From Pseudolabrys sp. (GTDB lineage: Bacteria > Pseudomonadota > Alphaproteobacteria > Rhizobiales > Xanthobacteraceae), in the NCBI GenBank assembly GCA_017849615.1, contig JAFIGS010000035.1, positions 1 to 64,000 on the forward strand: a stretch of DNA of 64,000 nt. Reading direction: 5' to 3'. The notes beneath the pieces were generated by a model. That model had not been told where the DNA came from. It searched no databases and saw only the letters and a program-made list of their open reading frames with translations. Shown here piece by piece: positions 27,074-36,227 of the stretch. Within the stretch, counting starts at the first letter, position 1, and the number at the start of each line of letters is the position of its first letter. Both the position numbers and the translations under genes were made by a program.

Positions 27074-28402
27074 TCACTGGCCGCGACGCCACCGGTAGAG
27101 CGTCACGGTGTTGTACACTTTGCGCAACGTGCCGTGCACTTTGGTACGCGCGACCGGATCGAGTCCGCTGAGCAGGAACCCGAACAGGAATTGGTATAGC
27201 CCCGACAAAATATGCCGCTGGGCTCGGCGGCGCAGCGTCGACAGGCTGACGCCCGTCAGCGACTGAAGTTCAGCATCGGTATAGGCAGCGGCCTTGCTGC
27301 GCATGTCCGGCCGGAACGCTTCATCGAGAACGGCCTCGACGTCCTTCGTGGCCTGCTCGAACGACCATCGCGGATTGCGCGCGATCTCTTCATAGGCGCA
27401 AGACACGATTTCGTCGATCCGCGCCGGATCGCGCAGAATGCGAACCACCTCGTCGAAATTGGAATGGTCCTTCTTGAGCGGCACGTAATGCCGCCACGGC
27501 TGCAAAACTCCGGAATAGCTGCCCTCGTACAACACCATCAGGGTGCGCAACGCGGCCGACTCGAAGCACCGCGGCGATATCTGGGCGAAGCTGATCTTGC
27601 CTTCCTCGTCGGCGAAGTACAGGTCGCGCAGTTCCGCGAACGGCGTGTGCGGACTGACGGAAACGTGAGCCTCTACCTTGCGCTGTATCTCGCCGCTGAA
27701 GTCGACGACCGAAGCGCCGCTCTCGACGCCGAGCATGGCCTTGCAGCGCGACACGAAATCGATCCACGCCTCGCCGTAGAGCCGGTCTTCTTCGCGGAAC
27801 GAGATGTCGACCTTCAGGTCATGCGCCGGCGCTTCGTCCTTGACCCTGATGCCGATCCGGACCTTCTCCTGCCCGAGTTCACCGAGCCAGGCAGGCACAT
27901 TGCGCCCGCGATAGCCGATATCGATCGGCCGCTCGGCCGGCGGCGGCACGGGACGGTCGAGCAATTCGGCCGGCACGTAGCCGGTGAGGCAATTGACCAC
28001 GGTCACGCCCGGCAGCTTCTCCGGCGGGTACACCCGGCTCATCTCGGCCGGCGGCGCGCAGGTGAACAGCACATGCACGCCGATCTCTCGCATCGCCGCC
28101 GTGCTTTTGTCGACGAAGCGATACTCGTCCTGGATGAAAATCGCTTTCAGCCCCGTGAAGTCGGCAAGGCGCTGGCGTGCCGCCGGCGTCAAATAAAATT
28201 CCGAGCAGGCCACGAGCGTGTAGTGAATGACGATGGCGTCGAAACGTGACAGGTCGAGCGCCGGCGGAATATCGCCGAGCATAGACAACCGGCGCCAGTT
28301 GTGGCGCGAATGACGCTCGAGCGACTCGATATGGTCGCGTACCGTCGCTGCGATGTTCTTCTGCGTATCGCAAAGAAGCAGAATGTTCAGAGGCCGTTCC
28401 AA
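27074..28402 (-). CDS. Glycosyltransferase-like protein (CgeB/GT-B type)
   Basis: 442 residues. It begins NILLLCDTQKNIAATVRDH, typical of CgeB-like GT-B enzymes, and the C-terminal half has ISPRCFESAALRTLMVLYEG, the spot where GT1 enzymes hold the nucleotide sugar (E-x-A/S-A-L pattern). The final 60 residues are basic with a hydrophobic stretch (ILSGLYQFLFGFLLSGL) that may attach it to the membrane. Donor and linkage unknown. It is 34 bp before AsnB1. Confidence 0.7.
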   Translation of the reverse strand: MERPLNILLLCDTQKNIAATVRDHIESLERHSRHNWRRLSMLGDIPPALDLSRFDAIVIHYTLVACSEFYLTPAARQRLADFTGLKAIFIQDEYRFVDKSTAAMREIGVHVLFTCAPPAEMSRVYPPEKLPGVTVVNCLTGYVPAELLDRPVPPPAERPIDIGYRGRNVPAWLGELGQEKVRIGIRVKDEAPAHDLKVDISFREEDRLYGEAWIDFVSRCKAMLGVESGASVVDFSGEIQRKVEAHVSVSPHTPFAELRDLYFADEEGKISFAQISPRCFESAALRTLMVLYEGSYSGVLQPWRHYVPLKKDHSNFDEVVRILRDPARIDEIVSCAYEEIARNPRWSFEQATKDVEAVLDEAFRPDMRSKAAAYTDAELQSLTGVSLSTLRRRAQRHILSGLYQFLFGFLLSGLDPVARTKVHGTLRKVYNTVTLYRWRRGQ

Positions 28403-28420
28403 GGTCGTTAGCCGCTCCCG

Positions 28421-29827
28421 TCACAGCATTGAGTGAGGCGCGGCCTTGCCGCCTTCCGGCGGCAACCCCTGCATCAACCGGTCGTAAACGATTTCGAATC
28501 GCTCGGCGCAAGCATCAGCCGAATGCCATTTGATGGCAAACGCGCGACTGGCCTCGCCGACCGCGCGACGAAGCTCCGCGTCCTGAAGCAGGTCTTTGAG
28601 CTGCGTATAAACAGTGTCTTCGTTCGCCGATACAAGCGGGCAGGTCTCGATCGATTCGAGCCGCTCGGCTCCCGTCGGTTCTTCCTTGTTGATGTAGCAA
28701 ATGGTCGGCTTGCCGAGCATCAGGGCTTCGCGCGCCGTCGCGCCGTAACGCCCGTAATTGAGCTGGTCGATGATGACGTCGGCCTGAACCTGGATGAAAC
28801 GCACATCCTTGCTAGGAACGTTGGTCACAAACTCGATACGCACATTAAAGCCTTCCGCCTTCAGGCGTTCGATCGCGGCCAGCACCGCATCCGTGCCCTT
28901 GATGTTGCGGCCACCGCGAGCGCGCGTCTCGATGTTCCCCACGGCGTGGTACACGATCAACTCACCCGGAGCGCGGTTCAACTTATACTTTTCCGGAACA
29001 ACGAGGTCGGGGCGCCAAAGTTCCGGATCGAGGGCCGTTGTAAGAGGTTCGCGATAGGCCTTTTCAGTCGCCTGCCAGTCGAGAGCCGGGAAGCCCTCCG
29101 TTGCGATCAGGTCGGCGACCATATGCAGTTTATGTCCCCAGGCCAAGTTGCCGACATCGGAGCATATATTGGGGACCGTTTGCCACACGCAGCGGTCGCA
29201 AGCACCGCCACTCCACTTGTGTACGCTCGACTGCGCCACGCCATCGAGGCATCCACATACCGAGTAGCCGATCTTGACGCCCAGTTGACGCAGCCGAAGG
29301 AAGTCCGACGGCAAGGTGTCGTAACGCGGTGTGCGGTCGAAGAACGACGGGAAGAACGACATCCGTCCGCGTCCATAGAAATGGACCATCCGGAATCGCG
29401 GCGCTATCGCGTCGAAGAACTGGTCGAGGTTGGCCTGACATTTCTGCGGATCGGCGTCGAACAGGCTGAGATCCTCGCCGTGGAAGTATTTCTGGTCCGG
29501 CCCGTCGGGGTCGTCGATGTTGATGCACATCGCATCCCAGCCACGCTTGCGCAGCGCCGCCGCCAGATAGAGATAGTTGTAATAGGCATGGTGCAGGAAG
29601 ACGACGCTGCGCTTCCCGCCGCTGCCGTCGCCATCGCGTGCATAGTCTTCGCGCGCCGGCAATATCGTCGCATTGCGCGCCAGTTCACGCTCGGCGCGGC
29701 GAAGGCGGCTGAGCAGGTTGGTGAAGTGCATGGTGCGGACGAGCGAAATCTCGCCCAGACGCAGGGCATGACCGCGGCGCAGATAATCGTACTGGACGGC
29801 AAGCCAGGCTTTGATCTTCTCAAGCAT
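28421..29827 (-). CDS. Glycosyltransferase (GT-B type) with CxxC motif
   Basis: 468 residues. The C-terminal half is GT1-like: LIVYHAVGNIETRARGG, VRIEFVTNVPSKDV, and then DQLNYGRYGATAREALMLGKP, where the E-A-L-M-x-G-K-P pattern is the donor-binding block. The N-terminal half has VVFLHHAYYNYLYLAAAL. An unusual Cys-rich part lies in the middle: VCGCLDG followed by CDRCVWQ, then another Cys. Similar CxxC pairs occur in the glycosyltransferases at 33232 and 36227. Function beyond glycosyl transfer is not readable. Confidence 0.75.
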   Translation of the reverse strand: MLEKIKAWLAVQYDYLRRGHALRLGEISLVRTMHFTNLLSRLRRAERELARNATILPAREDYARDGDGSGGKRSVVFLHHAYYNYLYLAAALRKRGWDAMCINIDDPDGPDQKYFHGEDLSLFDADPQKCQANLDQFFDAIAPRFRMVHFYGRGRMSFFPSFFDRTPRYDTLPSDFLRLRQLGVKIGYSVCGCLDGVAQSSVHKWSGGACDRCVWQTVPNICSDVGNLAWGHKLHMVADLIATEGFPALDWQATEKAYREPLTTALDPELWRPDLVVPEKYKLNRAPGELIVYHAVGNIETRARGGRNIKGTDAVLAAIERLKAEGFNVRIEFVTNVPSKDVRFIQVQADVIIDQLNYGRYGATAREALMLGKPTICYINKEEPTGAERLESIETCPLVSANEDTVYTQLKDLLQDAELRRAVGEASRAFAIKWHSADACAERFEIVYDRLMQGLPPEGGKAAPHSML

Positions 29828-30587
29828 CGCTGGAGTTCACCGGCGGCTCGATGGTGACGACGTGCTTGTCGTTGTAGGTCTTTTCACGTTCAAGAAGACT
29901 TTTCTGCATGAGATCGACGTTGTTTTTCAGCATCAGCGCCCACTTGTCCATCAGCGGCATGGGCGACGCGGTCCACCATTCGGGATGCGTGAGCACCTGG
30001 ATATCGCGATGCTCGGCACGCTCGAACAGTTGGCGCGGATCGCCGCCCCTGAAGGTGAGGTTGCTGTCGGAGGTGTAATATACGCCGGCCATGTCCCGCG
30101 CATCGTAGGTGTTGATGCAGGCAACCTTGACGCGGCCTTCGAGGATCGACTGGTCGGGTTGGTGGAACGACACGGCTTCGACCGCTGCGCCGATTTCGCT
30201 CGACAGGAGCGCGCGCTGTCGCTCCACTTCCTCTGCGACATCCGAGCCCGGCCGCCGCGCGCCTTCCGACGCGTCGAAATGCAGGCCGATCTTCTGGCCG
30301 CAGGCGACGATGCGCCGGGCGAGGCGAAGATTTTCAGGCGCCAGCAGATTGTACATCGCCGACTGAAGCATGAGGAAATGGGTGGTCGAGACGCCTTCTT
30401 CCGCCTCGATTTCCGCCATGCTCGCGGCCGCCATGAGATCGTTATCGCAATCATGGCGCATGAAGCAGCGCTTCGACGGCGGCGCTTGCTGGCGCAATTC
30501 GGCAAAGCCGGCGAAGCGGTACCCCGCGGCAAGGCCGCGCCGCACAATGTCCCGATAATCGTCGTGCGTGAATGCAGGCAATGTCAC
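29820..30587 (-). CDS. Polysaccharide deacetylase-like protein
   Basis: 255-residue protein of NodB-homology type. FMRHDCDNDL near residue 43 corresponds to the metal-binding RHD-D motif, THFLMLQSAMYNL to the following strand and helix, and IGLHFDAS to the third block; SFHQPDQS could supply another His. These enzymes remove N- or O-acetyl groups from glycans. The motif is not the classic TFDDG, so the substrate may be a sugar intermediate rather than polymer. The start is GTG 30587. The stop overlaps the next gene by 8 bp. Confidence 0.7.
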   Translation of the reverse strand: MTLPAFTHDDYRDIVRRGLAAGYRFAGFAELRQQAPPSKRCFMRHDCDNDLMAAASMAEIEAEEGVSTTHFLMLQSAMYNLLAPENLRLARRIVACGQKIGLHFDASEGARRPGSDVAEEVERQRALLSSEIGAAVEAVSFHQPDQSILEGRVKVACINTYDARDMAGVYYTSDSNLTFRGGDPRQLFERAEHRDIQVLTHPEWWTASPMPLMDKWALMLKNNVDLMQKSLLEREKTYNDKHVVTIEPPVNSSDA

Positions 30588-30589
30588 GT

Positions 30590-31468
30590 TCAGACCTTGC
30601 CGAGCAATTCCGCGATGCCGGCCTTGATGCCGGCTTCCGGCGCGCCGAGCGCGCGTGACATCCGCTCGATATCGGCGACCAGATGATTGGGCCGCGCGAT
30701 CATGTCGACATCGAACACCGGGCGTCGGTCGAGCAGCCGTCCCATTTCCTCGCAGATTTCGCGAAGCGTCGTCACCTGGGGACCGGCGATATTGAGCAGC
30801 CGGCTGTCCTTGAGGTTCATGACCCGGATGATGGCGTTGACGGCGTCGTCGACGTGCACGGGGTTGAGGTGAATGCCGTCATCGCCGTGCAGCATGATCG
30901 GCTTGCCGTCACGGACGTTGGCCGCCAGCCGCGGCATCAGCATGGACGAAGACTGCCCTGCCCCATAGATGAAGAAGAAGCGCAACGTGGCGACGGTGAG
31001 CTGGCCGGCATATTGCTGGGCGAGCAGTTCCGCGGCGCGCTTGGTGGCAAAATAGAATCCGAGCTGGCTGCGTTCGTGCGGCAGTGGCGCGCTTTCGGCG
31101 ATCGGCTCCTTGCTCGAGCCGTACAGGCCGCCGGTCGATCCAAGCACGAAATGTTGCGCGCCGGCCTTGAGCGCCCAGTCCAGCAGCTTCACCGTCGTAC
31201 CGACCGATACGCCGTAGATATCGTCGGCCTGCGCGGGGAAATTGCGGAAGTGCGGCGACTGGGCCAGATGCACGACCGCATCGACCTTGTCCGGGAGTTG
31301 AACCGTCCACGTCGGCTGAGCCAGGTCCTGAATGAGCCAGGTTGCTCCGCCCTCCGCGCCGGACTCCGGCATGCGCCTCGACAACGCGAAAACCTCATGG
31401 TCGCCGGCCAGCTTGCGCAGCAGACGTCCACCCAGAAAGCCGGTCGCGCCGGTCAGCAAAATTCGCAT
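30590..31468 (-). CDS. NAD-dependent epimerase/dehydratase
   Basis: 292-residue extended SDR: LLTGATGFLGGRLLRK (4-19), LGSTGGLYGSS with the catalytic Ser/Thr, and FYFATKRAAELLAQ with Tyr/Lys. NPVHVDDAVNAIIR marks the C-terminal domain. Probably reduces, epimerises or dehydrates a nucleotide sugar. Its neighbours are WbqC-like and deacetylase genes, suggesting a small unit making a modified amino sugar, but no reaction can be assigned. Confidence 0.82.
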   Translation of the reverse strand: MRILLTGATGFLGGRLLRKLAGDHEVFALSRRMPESGAEGGATWLIQDLAQPTWTVQLPDKVDAVVHLAQSPHFRNFPAQADDIYGVSVGTTVKLLDWALKAGAQHFVLGSTGGLYGSSKEPIAESAPLPHERSQLGFYFATKRAAELLAQQYAGQLTVATLRFFFIYGAGQSSSMLMPRLAANVRDGKPIMLHGDDGIHLNPVHVDDAVNAIIRVMNLKDSRLLNIAGPQVTTLREICEEMGRLLDRRPVFDVDMIARPNHLVADIERMSRALGAPEAGIKAGIAELLGKV

Positions 31469-31472
31469 TCGA

Positions 31473-32174
31473 TCAATTCCGTTTTGAGCCGATCATTGAC
31501 GCGGCCTCGGGGCCGCAATTCATCAGGGCATCGATCGCCGAGAGGCCCGGCACGAATTCATCGACACTGCCCTGCCGATAAACCGGGTGGGCATAACCCT
31601 GATAGCTCACCGTCACGCCGTTGGCGGCGAATATACTATCGTCCTGATATCCGCCGGCGCCCTGCCCCGCCAGATATGTCTGTCCGCCCGCCGCGCGAAC
31701 AATCTGCGCAAGAAGCTCGTTGCTGTGTCCCTCGACCGCCATCGCGCTCGAGCGGACAATATGATCCGTGCGCAGACCGAGGGCTTCGGCAACAGCATAA
31801 ATGCCCGCGAGGTTGAACTCGACCAGCGACGCCGTTTCCCGGCCCATCACTCGCTCGACGAGCGGCATGACCGAGGAAAAGAACGGCGCCTTGGCGTAGG
31901 ACTGCGCGATCGACCGAACGATCTTGCGCCGCGTTCCCGCATCGCCGACATACTCGGCCTGATCGATCCGATTCCTCGCTTCATGTCCCCGGCGCAGCGG
32001 CATCGTGATCCAGGCCGGTTTGCCGCTTACGATCATCTTGACGCGGTTGGTGTAGTTGCCGCCGGTCAGCTGGAGCGGGACAGAATCGAGGATGACGAAA
32101 CGATCCGCCCGCGCGATCTTGTCGAAATAGCCGAGCCACGGCAGAAAATTCGGCTGGTGGATGGCGACCAGCAT
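31473..32174 (-). CDS. WbqC-family protein
   Basis: 233 residues. The start VAIHQPNFLPWLGYFDKI and VILDSVPLQLTGGNYTNRVK are the hallmark of the WbqC-like family, found in O-antigen and capsule loci and of uncertain biochemistry. The ATG at 32174 overlaps the formyltransferase stop as ATGA and is preferred over a GTG two codons earlier. The pairing with the formyltransferase suggests they work on the same amino sugar. Confidence 0.85.
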   Translation of the reverse strand: MLVAIHQPNFLPWLGYFDKIARADRFVILDSVPLQLTGGNYTNRVKMIVSGKPAWITMPLRRGHEARNRIDQAEYVGDAGTRRKIVRSIAQSYAKAPFFSSVMPLVERVMGRETASLVEFNLAGIYAVAEALGLRTDHIVRSSAMAVEGHSNELLAQIVRAAGGQTYLAGQGAGGYQDDSIFAANGVTVSYQGYAHPVYRQGSVDEFVPGLSAIDALMNCGPEAASMIGSKRN

Positions 32175-33235
32175 CAGCACGCGGTTTCGACGCGATCGAG
32201 ATTGGAAATCCGCAATTCATCGCGCAGGAACGACCCGAGCGCCGACGCGGCACGATCCGCCGCTTCTCCGCAGCCTCGCAGCGTCGCGCCGGCCGATCCG
32301 CCGTAGCAGTCGATGCCGGTCAGCGCCGCGCCGCCGATCGTCGTGCCCCCCGCATCGAGAACGTCGAATTCGATGCCGGCATTGGCGACATCCCGGCGCG
32401 GCCCCGGAGAGGCCGCCCGAGGCGACAGCGCCAAACCGTTATAGCGCCATGGCCCAAGCTGATCGGCCTTCAGGGCCGCCAGTTCGGCCAGCGACATCCA
32501 GCGATCGAGCGTTGCCGCTGCGCCGTCCGGCCTGCGCCAGAATGCCCCCGGGTGCGGCGCGACCAGCGCGCGAACGAGATTGTAGATTTGCCGCAGCGGC
32601 AGGCTCCATTCGAACTGCCCATCCTTTGTCGACCGGCGCGGCCAATGCCGGCCTTCGCCCTGCGGCGTCGCCTCATAGCCGCCGGCCAGCACCGCCGGCA
32701 TCTTGTCCGCCAGCAGTCCGCGCGTCGCCTCGTTGATACGCTGCCGCACGTCGAACCAGGTATCCGTGAAGTCGAGCGGCACGGTCGCCTGCGCCACGAT
32801 GGGGCCGGTGTCGATTCCGGCATCCACGACATGCATCGTGACGCCGCTGGTGCGCTCCTCGTTGATGAGCGCCCATTCCGTGACATTGGCGCCGCGGTAG
32901 TGCGGCAGCAAGGCCCCGTGAATATTGACGGCGCCGCGCCGGGGAACGCCGAGGAGATCGGGGCGCAGGATCATCGCGTAGGAATTGATCACGAAAAGGT
33001 CCGGTTCGAGCGTCTTCAGACCGGCGACGAAGCCGGCATAGGCCCCGTCGCGCCAGGACGGCTGTACCAGCAAGGGCGCCTGCGCCTCGGTCGCCAAAGC
33101 CTGTAATTCGGCGTTTTGCCCGGGCCGGATCGACGCCTGCACGATCGCCAGGACGTCGGCATGCCCGCCCAGGCTGGCCAGCAGCTGCGGAATGCCTTGC
33201 GGATCGCCGAACAGGACGACACGGCACCGGGTCAT
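32174..33235 (-). CDS. Formyl-tetrahydrofolate-dependent sugar N-formyltransferase
   Basis: 353-residue protein with the formyltransferase catalytic triad: N104 and H106 in VNIHGALLPHYRGAN and D142 in DAGIDTGPIV. This places it with methionyl-tRNA formyltransferase, ArnA N-domain and VioF/WlaRD-type sugar formyltransferases. Its context rules out fmt. It probably puts a formyl group on an amino group of a nucleotide sugar. The C-terminal 120 residues differ from Fmt. It overlaps both neighbours by 4 bp or less, except for the uncertain glycosyltransferase start. Confidence 0.82.
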   Translation of the reverse strand: MTRCRVVLFGDPQGIPQLLASLGGHADVLAIVQASIRPGQNAELQALATEAQAPLLVQPSWRDGAYAGFVAGLKTLEPDLFVINSYAMILRPDLLGVPRRGAVNIHGALLPHYRGANVTEWALINEERTSGVTMHVVDAGIDTGPIVAQATVPLDFTDTWFDVRQRINEATRGLLADKMPAVLAGGYEATPQGEGRHWPRRSTKDGQFEWSLPLRQIYNLVRALVAPHPGAFWRRPDGAAATLDRWMSLAELAALKADQLGPWRYNGLALSPRAASPGPRRDVANAGIEFDVLDAGGTTIGGAALTGIDCYGGSAGATLRGCGEAADRAASALGSFLRDELRISNLDRVETAC

Positions 33236-34374
33236 GCGCAGGCCCGCAGGGCGCGGTACGTTTCTACCAGTTTCTTCGCCAGCCGGTCGTTGTCGTGAAT
33301 CCGCAGGATCGAGGCCCGCGCGATCTTGCGCTTGGCGGCGAGCGCTTCCGGATTCCGGATGTACCAGTCGAGGGTTTCGGTCAGTTTCGGCAGCGTCGTC
33401 AGAATCAGCCCGGATTCCCGCAATTCGTCGGTGATGAACTCCTCCCGGACATAGGTCACGGTGGGGACACCGGACGCCATCGTCTCGATTTGGGCGTTGG
33501 CGTAATAGCCCATTTTCATCTTGCCGATCGCCAGATCGGCGTCGGCCATCTGCGCCAGGACCTCGTCATGGGTCTGGTTCCGCAGCCAGCGGAATTCGAT
33601 GTCATGACGGAGGGTCATGAGTTCGGCAATCGACCGTTCAATCTCCGCCGTCCCCTCAATCCCCGGCTGGTTGCTGATGTGAACGATGACGAACGGCTGC
33701 CGGCCCGCCGGCGCCGGTCGCGGCACTGGCTCCGGAAGATCCGGCGCGAAAAACGGGAAGTGCACCGCCGAGGGCATGAAGTCTTTCATGTCCGGCGTCG
33801 TCACGAGCGTTGCATCGGCAAACCGCTGGGCCAATCCGCGGCGTCGCGCGGCGCTGGCCGTCTCGCAGATATAGGGACGATGGTCGCATGTCTGGCAGAT
33901 ATTAACGTCCGGGTGCAGGCGCATATTCAGCGTCCGGTCTCGCGCCTCGCAGCCGCGAAAATGCGCCACGAGTTTGCGGCCCATGCGTCTGAGCAAAGGC
34001 AGCTCCCAGCCTGACTCCGAGATCGCGTACATGAAGTGCGCGTGCACCACCTCGTAGCGCGCTACCACTCTCCAGAACAGCACGAACTCCTGCCAGGCGC
34101 GAACCGGCGGAAAGCGTGACGGCAGAAATTTGAAGTCGCTCTTGTCCCAGTACGGACTCGCGCCGATCGCCAGATAATCGGCGGTCATGCCCTGCCGGCG
34201 CAAATGGCCGACGGTCTCGTAGGGGATGTGCACCATGTACGAAATGTGCAGCACGGAATTTGGCTTCACCCGGCCGCGAAGCAAATTCGCCAGCACGGAA
34301 TTGACCGGGGTGAGAACAATACGAACCCCTTGCGCCGCCGGCGCCAACGCCGCTTTGACCAGTCGCCGGATCAA
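33232..34374 (-). CDS. Glycosyltransferase (GT1/GT4-like) with CxxC motif
   Basis: About 380 residues. GT-B features are VVHAHFMYAISESGWELP and KLVAHFRGCEARD in the N-domain, and in the C-domain FVIVHISNQPGIEG, ADADLAIGKMKMGYYANAQ, and ETMASGVPTVTY, the donor site. A CQTC pair plus a third Cys lies between the domains. The start is unclear: ATG 34431 would overlap asnB2 by 61 bp, while TTG 34374 gives the TTGA coupling common in this locus and is used here. Confidence 0.78.
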   Translation of the reverse strand: MIRRLVKAALAPAAQGVRIVLTPVNSVLANLLRGRVKPNSVLHISYMVHIPYETVGHLRRQGMTADYLAIGASPYWDKSDFKFLPSRFPPVRAWQEFVLFWRVVARYEVVHAHFMYAISESGWELPLLRRMGRKLVAHFRGCEARDRTLNMRLHPDVNICQTCDHRPYICETASAARRRGLAQRFADATLVTTPDMKDFMPSAVHFPFFAPDLPEPVPRPAPAGRQPFVIVHISNQPGIEGTAEIERSIAELMTLRHDIEFRWLRNQTHDEVLAQMADADLAIGKMKMGYYANAQIETMASGVPTVTYVREEFITDELRESGLILTTLPKLTETLDWYIRNPEALAAKRKIARASILRIHDNDRLAKKLVETYRALRACA

Positions 34375-36227
34375 TGGCTGACACGCTGCCGCTTGTCGAA
34401 GGCTTGCCGTGACCCGGACGCCGCGCGCCATAGCTCGAAGCTCAGCAAGGTCCAGATCTCGCCCGGCCCAACGGGACCACCCGCATAGAATTGTTCGACC
34501 AGCTTGTGCGCTGCATCCCGATCGATGTGACCCGAGCCGCCCGCGGATGATGCGCCCAGCAGGTCACGAACGATCGGTTGCAACGGCCCGCGTAACCAAC
34601 GCTCCAGCGGAATGCCGAAGCCCCATTTTGGACGATCGAGGAAATCGCGCGGAAAGAACCGTTCCGCCGCCCGCTTAAGCAGGTATTTTCCGGTGAACTG
34701 ATCGTTGTCTCGGTGAAGACGCAGCGCGAGCGGAAGCCGCAACGCAAACTCGATCAGTTTGTGATCGAGCAGCGGTACGCGCACCTCGAGCGAATGCGCC
34801 ATGCTCATGCGATCGACCTTCGTCAGGATATCGTCCGGCAAATAAGTGACGAGATCGCGCTCCTGGCACCAGGTCACCGGGTCCACGCCTCTGACCGGGA
34901 CGTCCTCAAGCCGGTTCTCCGGTGTATCGATGCCGGTCAACCTGCGCCGCGCGACCTCGTCGAAGGTATTGCGCTGGCGGTGATGTTCGTCCGGCCAGTC
35001 GATTGCACGCGCCGCGGCGAAGGCACCGACTCGGCCGCCCACGCCCAAGCGCGAAACGGCCTTGTAGAGCGGAAGCAGCCGGTCGCCACGACGGCGTTCA
35101 ACCGCCGTGTAACTGTGATAGCCGGCGAACAGTTCGTCGCCTCCGTCACCGGACAGAACCATTTTCACGTCGCGAGACGCCAGTTCGGAGACCAACCCGG
35201 TTGGCAAAGCCGAAGAGTCTGCGAATGGTTCGCCAAAATGCGCGGCAATCCCTTCGAGGTGGTCAAGACTGAGGTCAGGCTGCATGACCTCGGCACGATG
35301 CGCCGTGTGCAGTCGTTCCGCAGCGGCGACGGCATAAGGCAGTTCGGAGTACTCCTGATCGTCGAAGCCGATCGAGTAGCTGCGGACGCCGTCGCCCAGC
35401 ACCTCGCCCATAAGCGCGGTGACAAGGCTCGAATCGACACCGCCGGATAAAAAGGCGCCGAAGGGCACATCGCTGCGCACATAGAGCCTGGTCGTTTCCT
35501 TCAGCAACTCGTGGAGTTCGTCCAGCGCCTCCGCTTCGCCAACAGGCCGGATATCGCTTTTGACACTCCAGTAGCGAGACTTCTCGACGCGCGCGCCTGC
35601 AACGTCGATGGCCAGGATGTGACCCGGCTCGAGTTTGAATACATCGCGATAGATCGTTCGCGGCGTCGGCACATAACCGTAGCGAAGATAAAGCGACACG
35701 GCTTGCGGCTCGACTTCGAGATCGCTCTCGACGGCAGCAGCGATGGCGGTGATCTCGGACGCGAAAATCACCCCCTCGCCGGTGAGCCGGTAGTAAAGCG
35801 GCTTGATCCCGACCCGATCGCGAACGAGGAATACCTTATTGGCAGCCACGTCATGCAGGGCGAAGGCAAACATACCGCGGAAGCGCTCCAGCGCATTGAC
35901 GCCCCAGCGCTGCCAGGCCCGCAGCACGACTTCGGTATCGCATTCGGACTCGAACTCGCCGCCGATCTCGCGGCGGGTTTCGATATAGTTATACACCTCG
36001 CCGTTATAGGTAATCACCGCCTTGCTTTGGCGATCAACCAGCGGCTGCTGCCCGCCGCGCGGATCGATGATCGCCAGCCGACGATGGGCGAAGCCGACCT
36101 GGCCGGAGACATGAATGCCATCGCCGTCCGGGCCGCGGTGAGCCATGGCGTCGCCCATGGCTCGCAGGCGGGCCGGCTCAACCGCGCGACCGCGCGCGAA
36201 GTTAACGATGCCGGCGATGCCGCACAT
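34371..36227 (-). CDS. AsnB-type glutamine-dependent amidotransferase 2
   Basis: 618-residue Ntn/ATP-pyrophosphatase protein with Cys2 (MCGIAG), HRGPDG at 30-35, YNGEVYNY near 74-81 and SGGVDSS at 261-267. It keeps both active sites and probably transfers glutamine-derived ammonia to a sugar carboxylate or glycan. It is clearly divergent from the copies at 25114 and 50462, so recent duplication is unlikely. Flanked on both sides by CxxC glycosyltransferases; its start shares one base with the upstream stop (TGATG). Confidence 0.85.
   Translation of the reverse strand: MCGIAGIVNFARGRAVEPARLRAMGDAMAHRGPDGDGIHVSGQVGFAHRRLAIIDPRGGQQPLVDRQSKAVITYNGEVYNYIETRREIGGEFESECDTEVVLRAWQRWGVNALERFRGMFAFALHDVAANKVFLVRDRVGIKPLYYRLTGEGVIFASEITAIAAAVESDLEVEPQAVSLYLRYGYVPTPRTIYRDVFKLEPGHILAIDVAGARVEKSRYWSVKSDIRPVGEAEALDELHELLKETTRLYVRSDVPFGAFLSGGVDSSLVTALMGEVLGDGVRSYSIGFDDQEYSELPYAVAAAERLHTAHRAEVMQPDLSLDHLEGIAAHFGEPFADSSALPTGLVSELASRDVKMVLSGDGGDELFAGYHSYTAVERRRGDRLLPLYKAVSRLGVGGRVGAFAAARAIDWPDEHHRQRNTFDEVARRRLTGIDTPENRLEDVPVRGVDPVTWCQERDLVTYLPDDILTKVDRMSMAHSLEVRVPLLDHKLIEFALRLPLALRLHRDNDQFTGKYLLKRAAERFFPRDFLDRPKWGFGIPLERWLRGPLQPIVRDLLGASSAGGSGHIDRDAAHKLVEQFYAGGPVGPGEIWTLLSFELWRAASGSRQAFDKRQRVSH

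Noticed and set aside
25054-27171. 705-codon rightward ORF opposite AsnB1
   Set aside because: AsnB motifs on the other strand are complete. This frame is an antisense shadow in GC-rich sequence.
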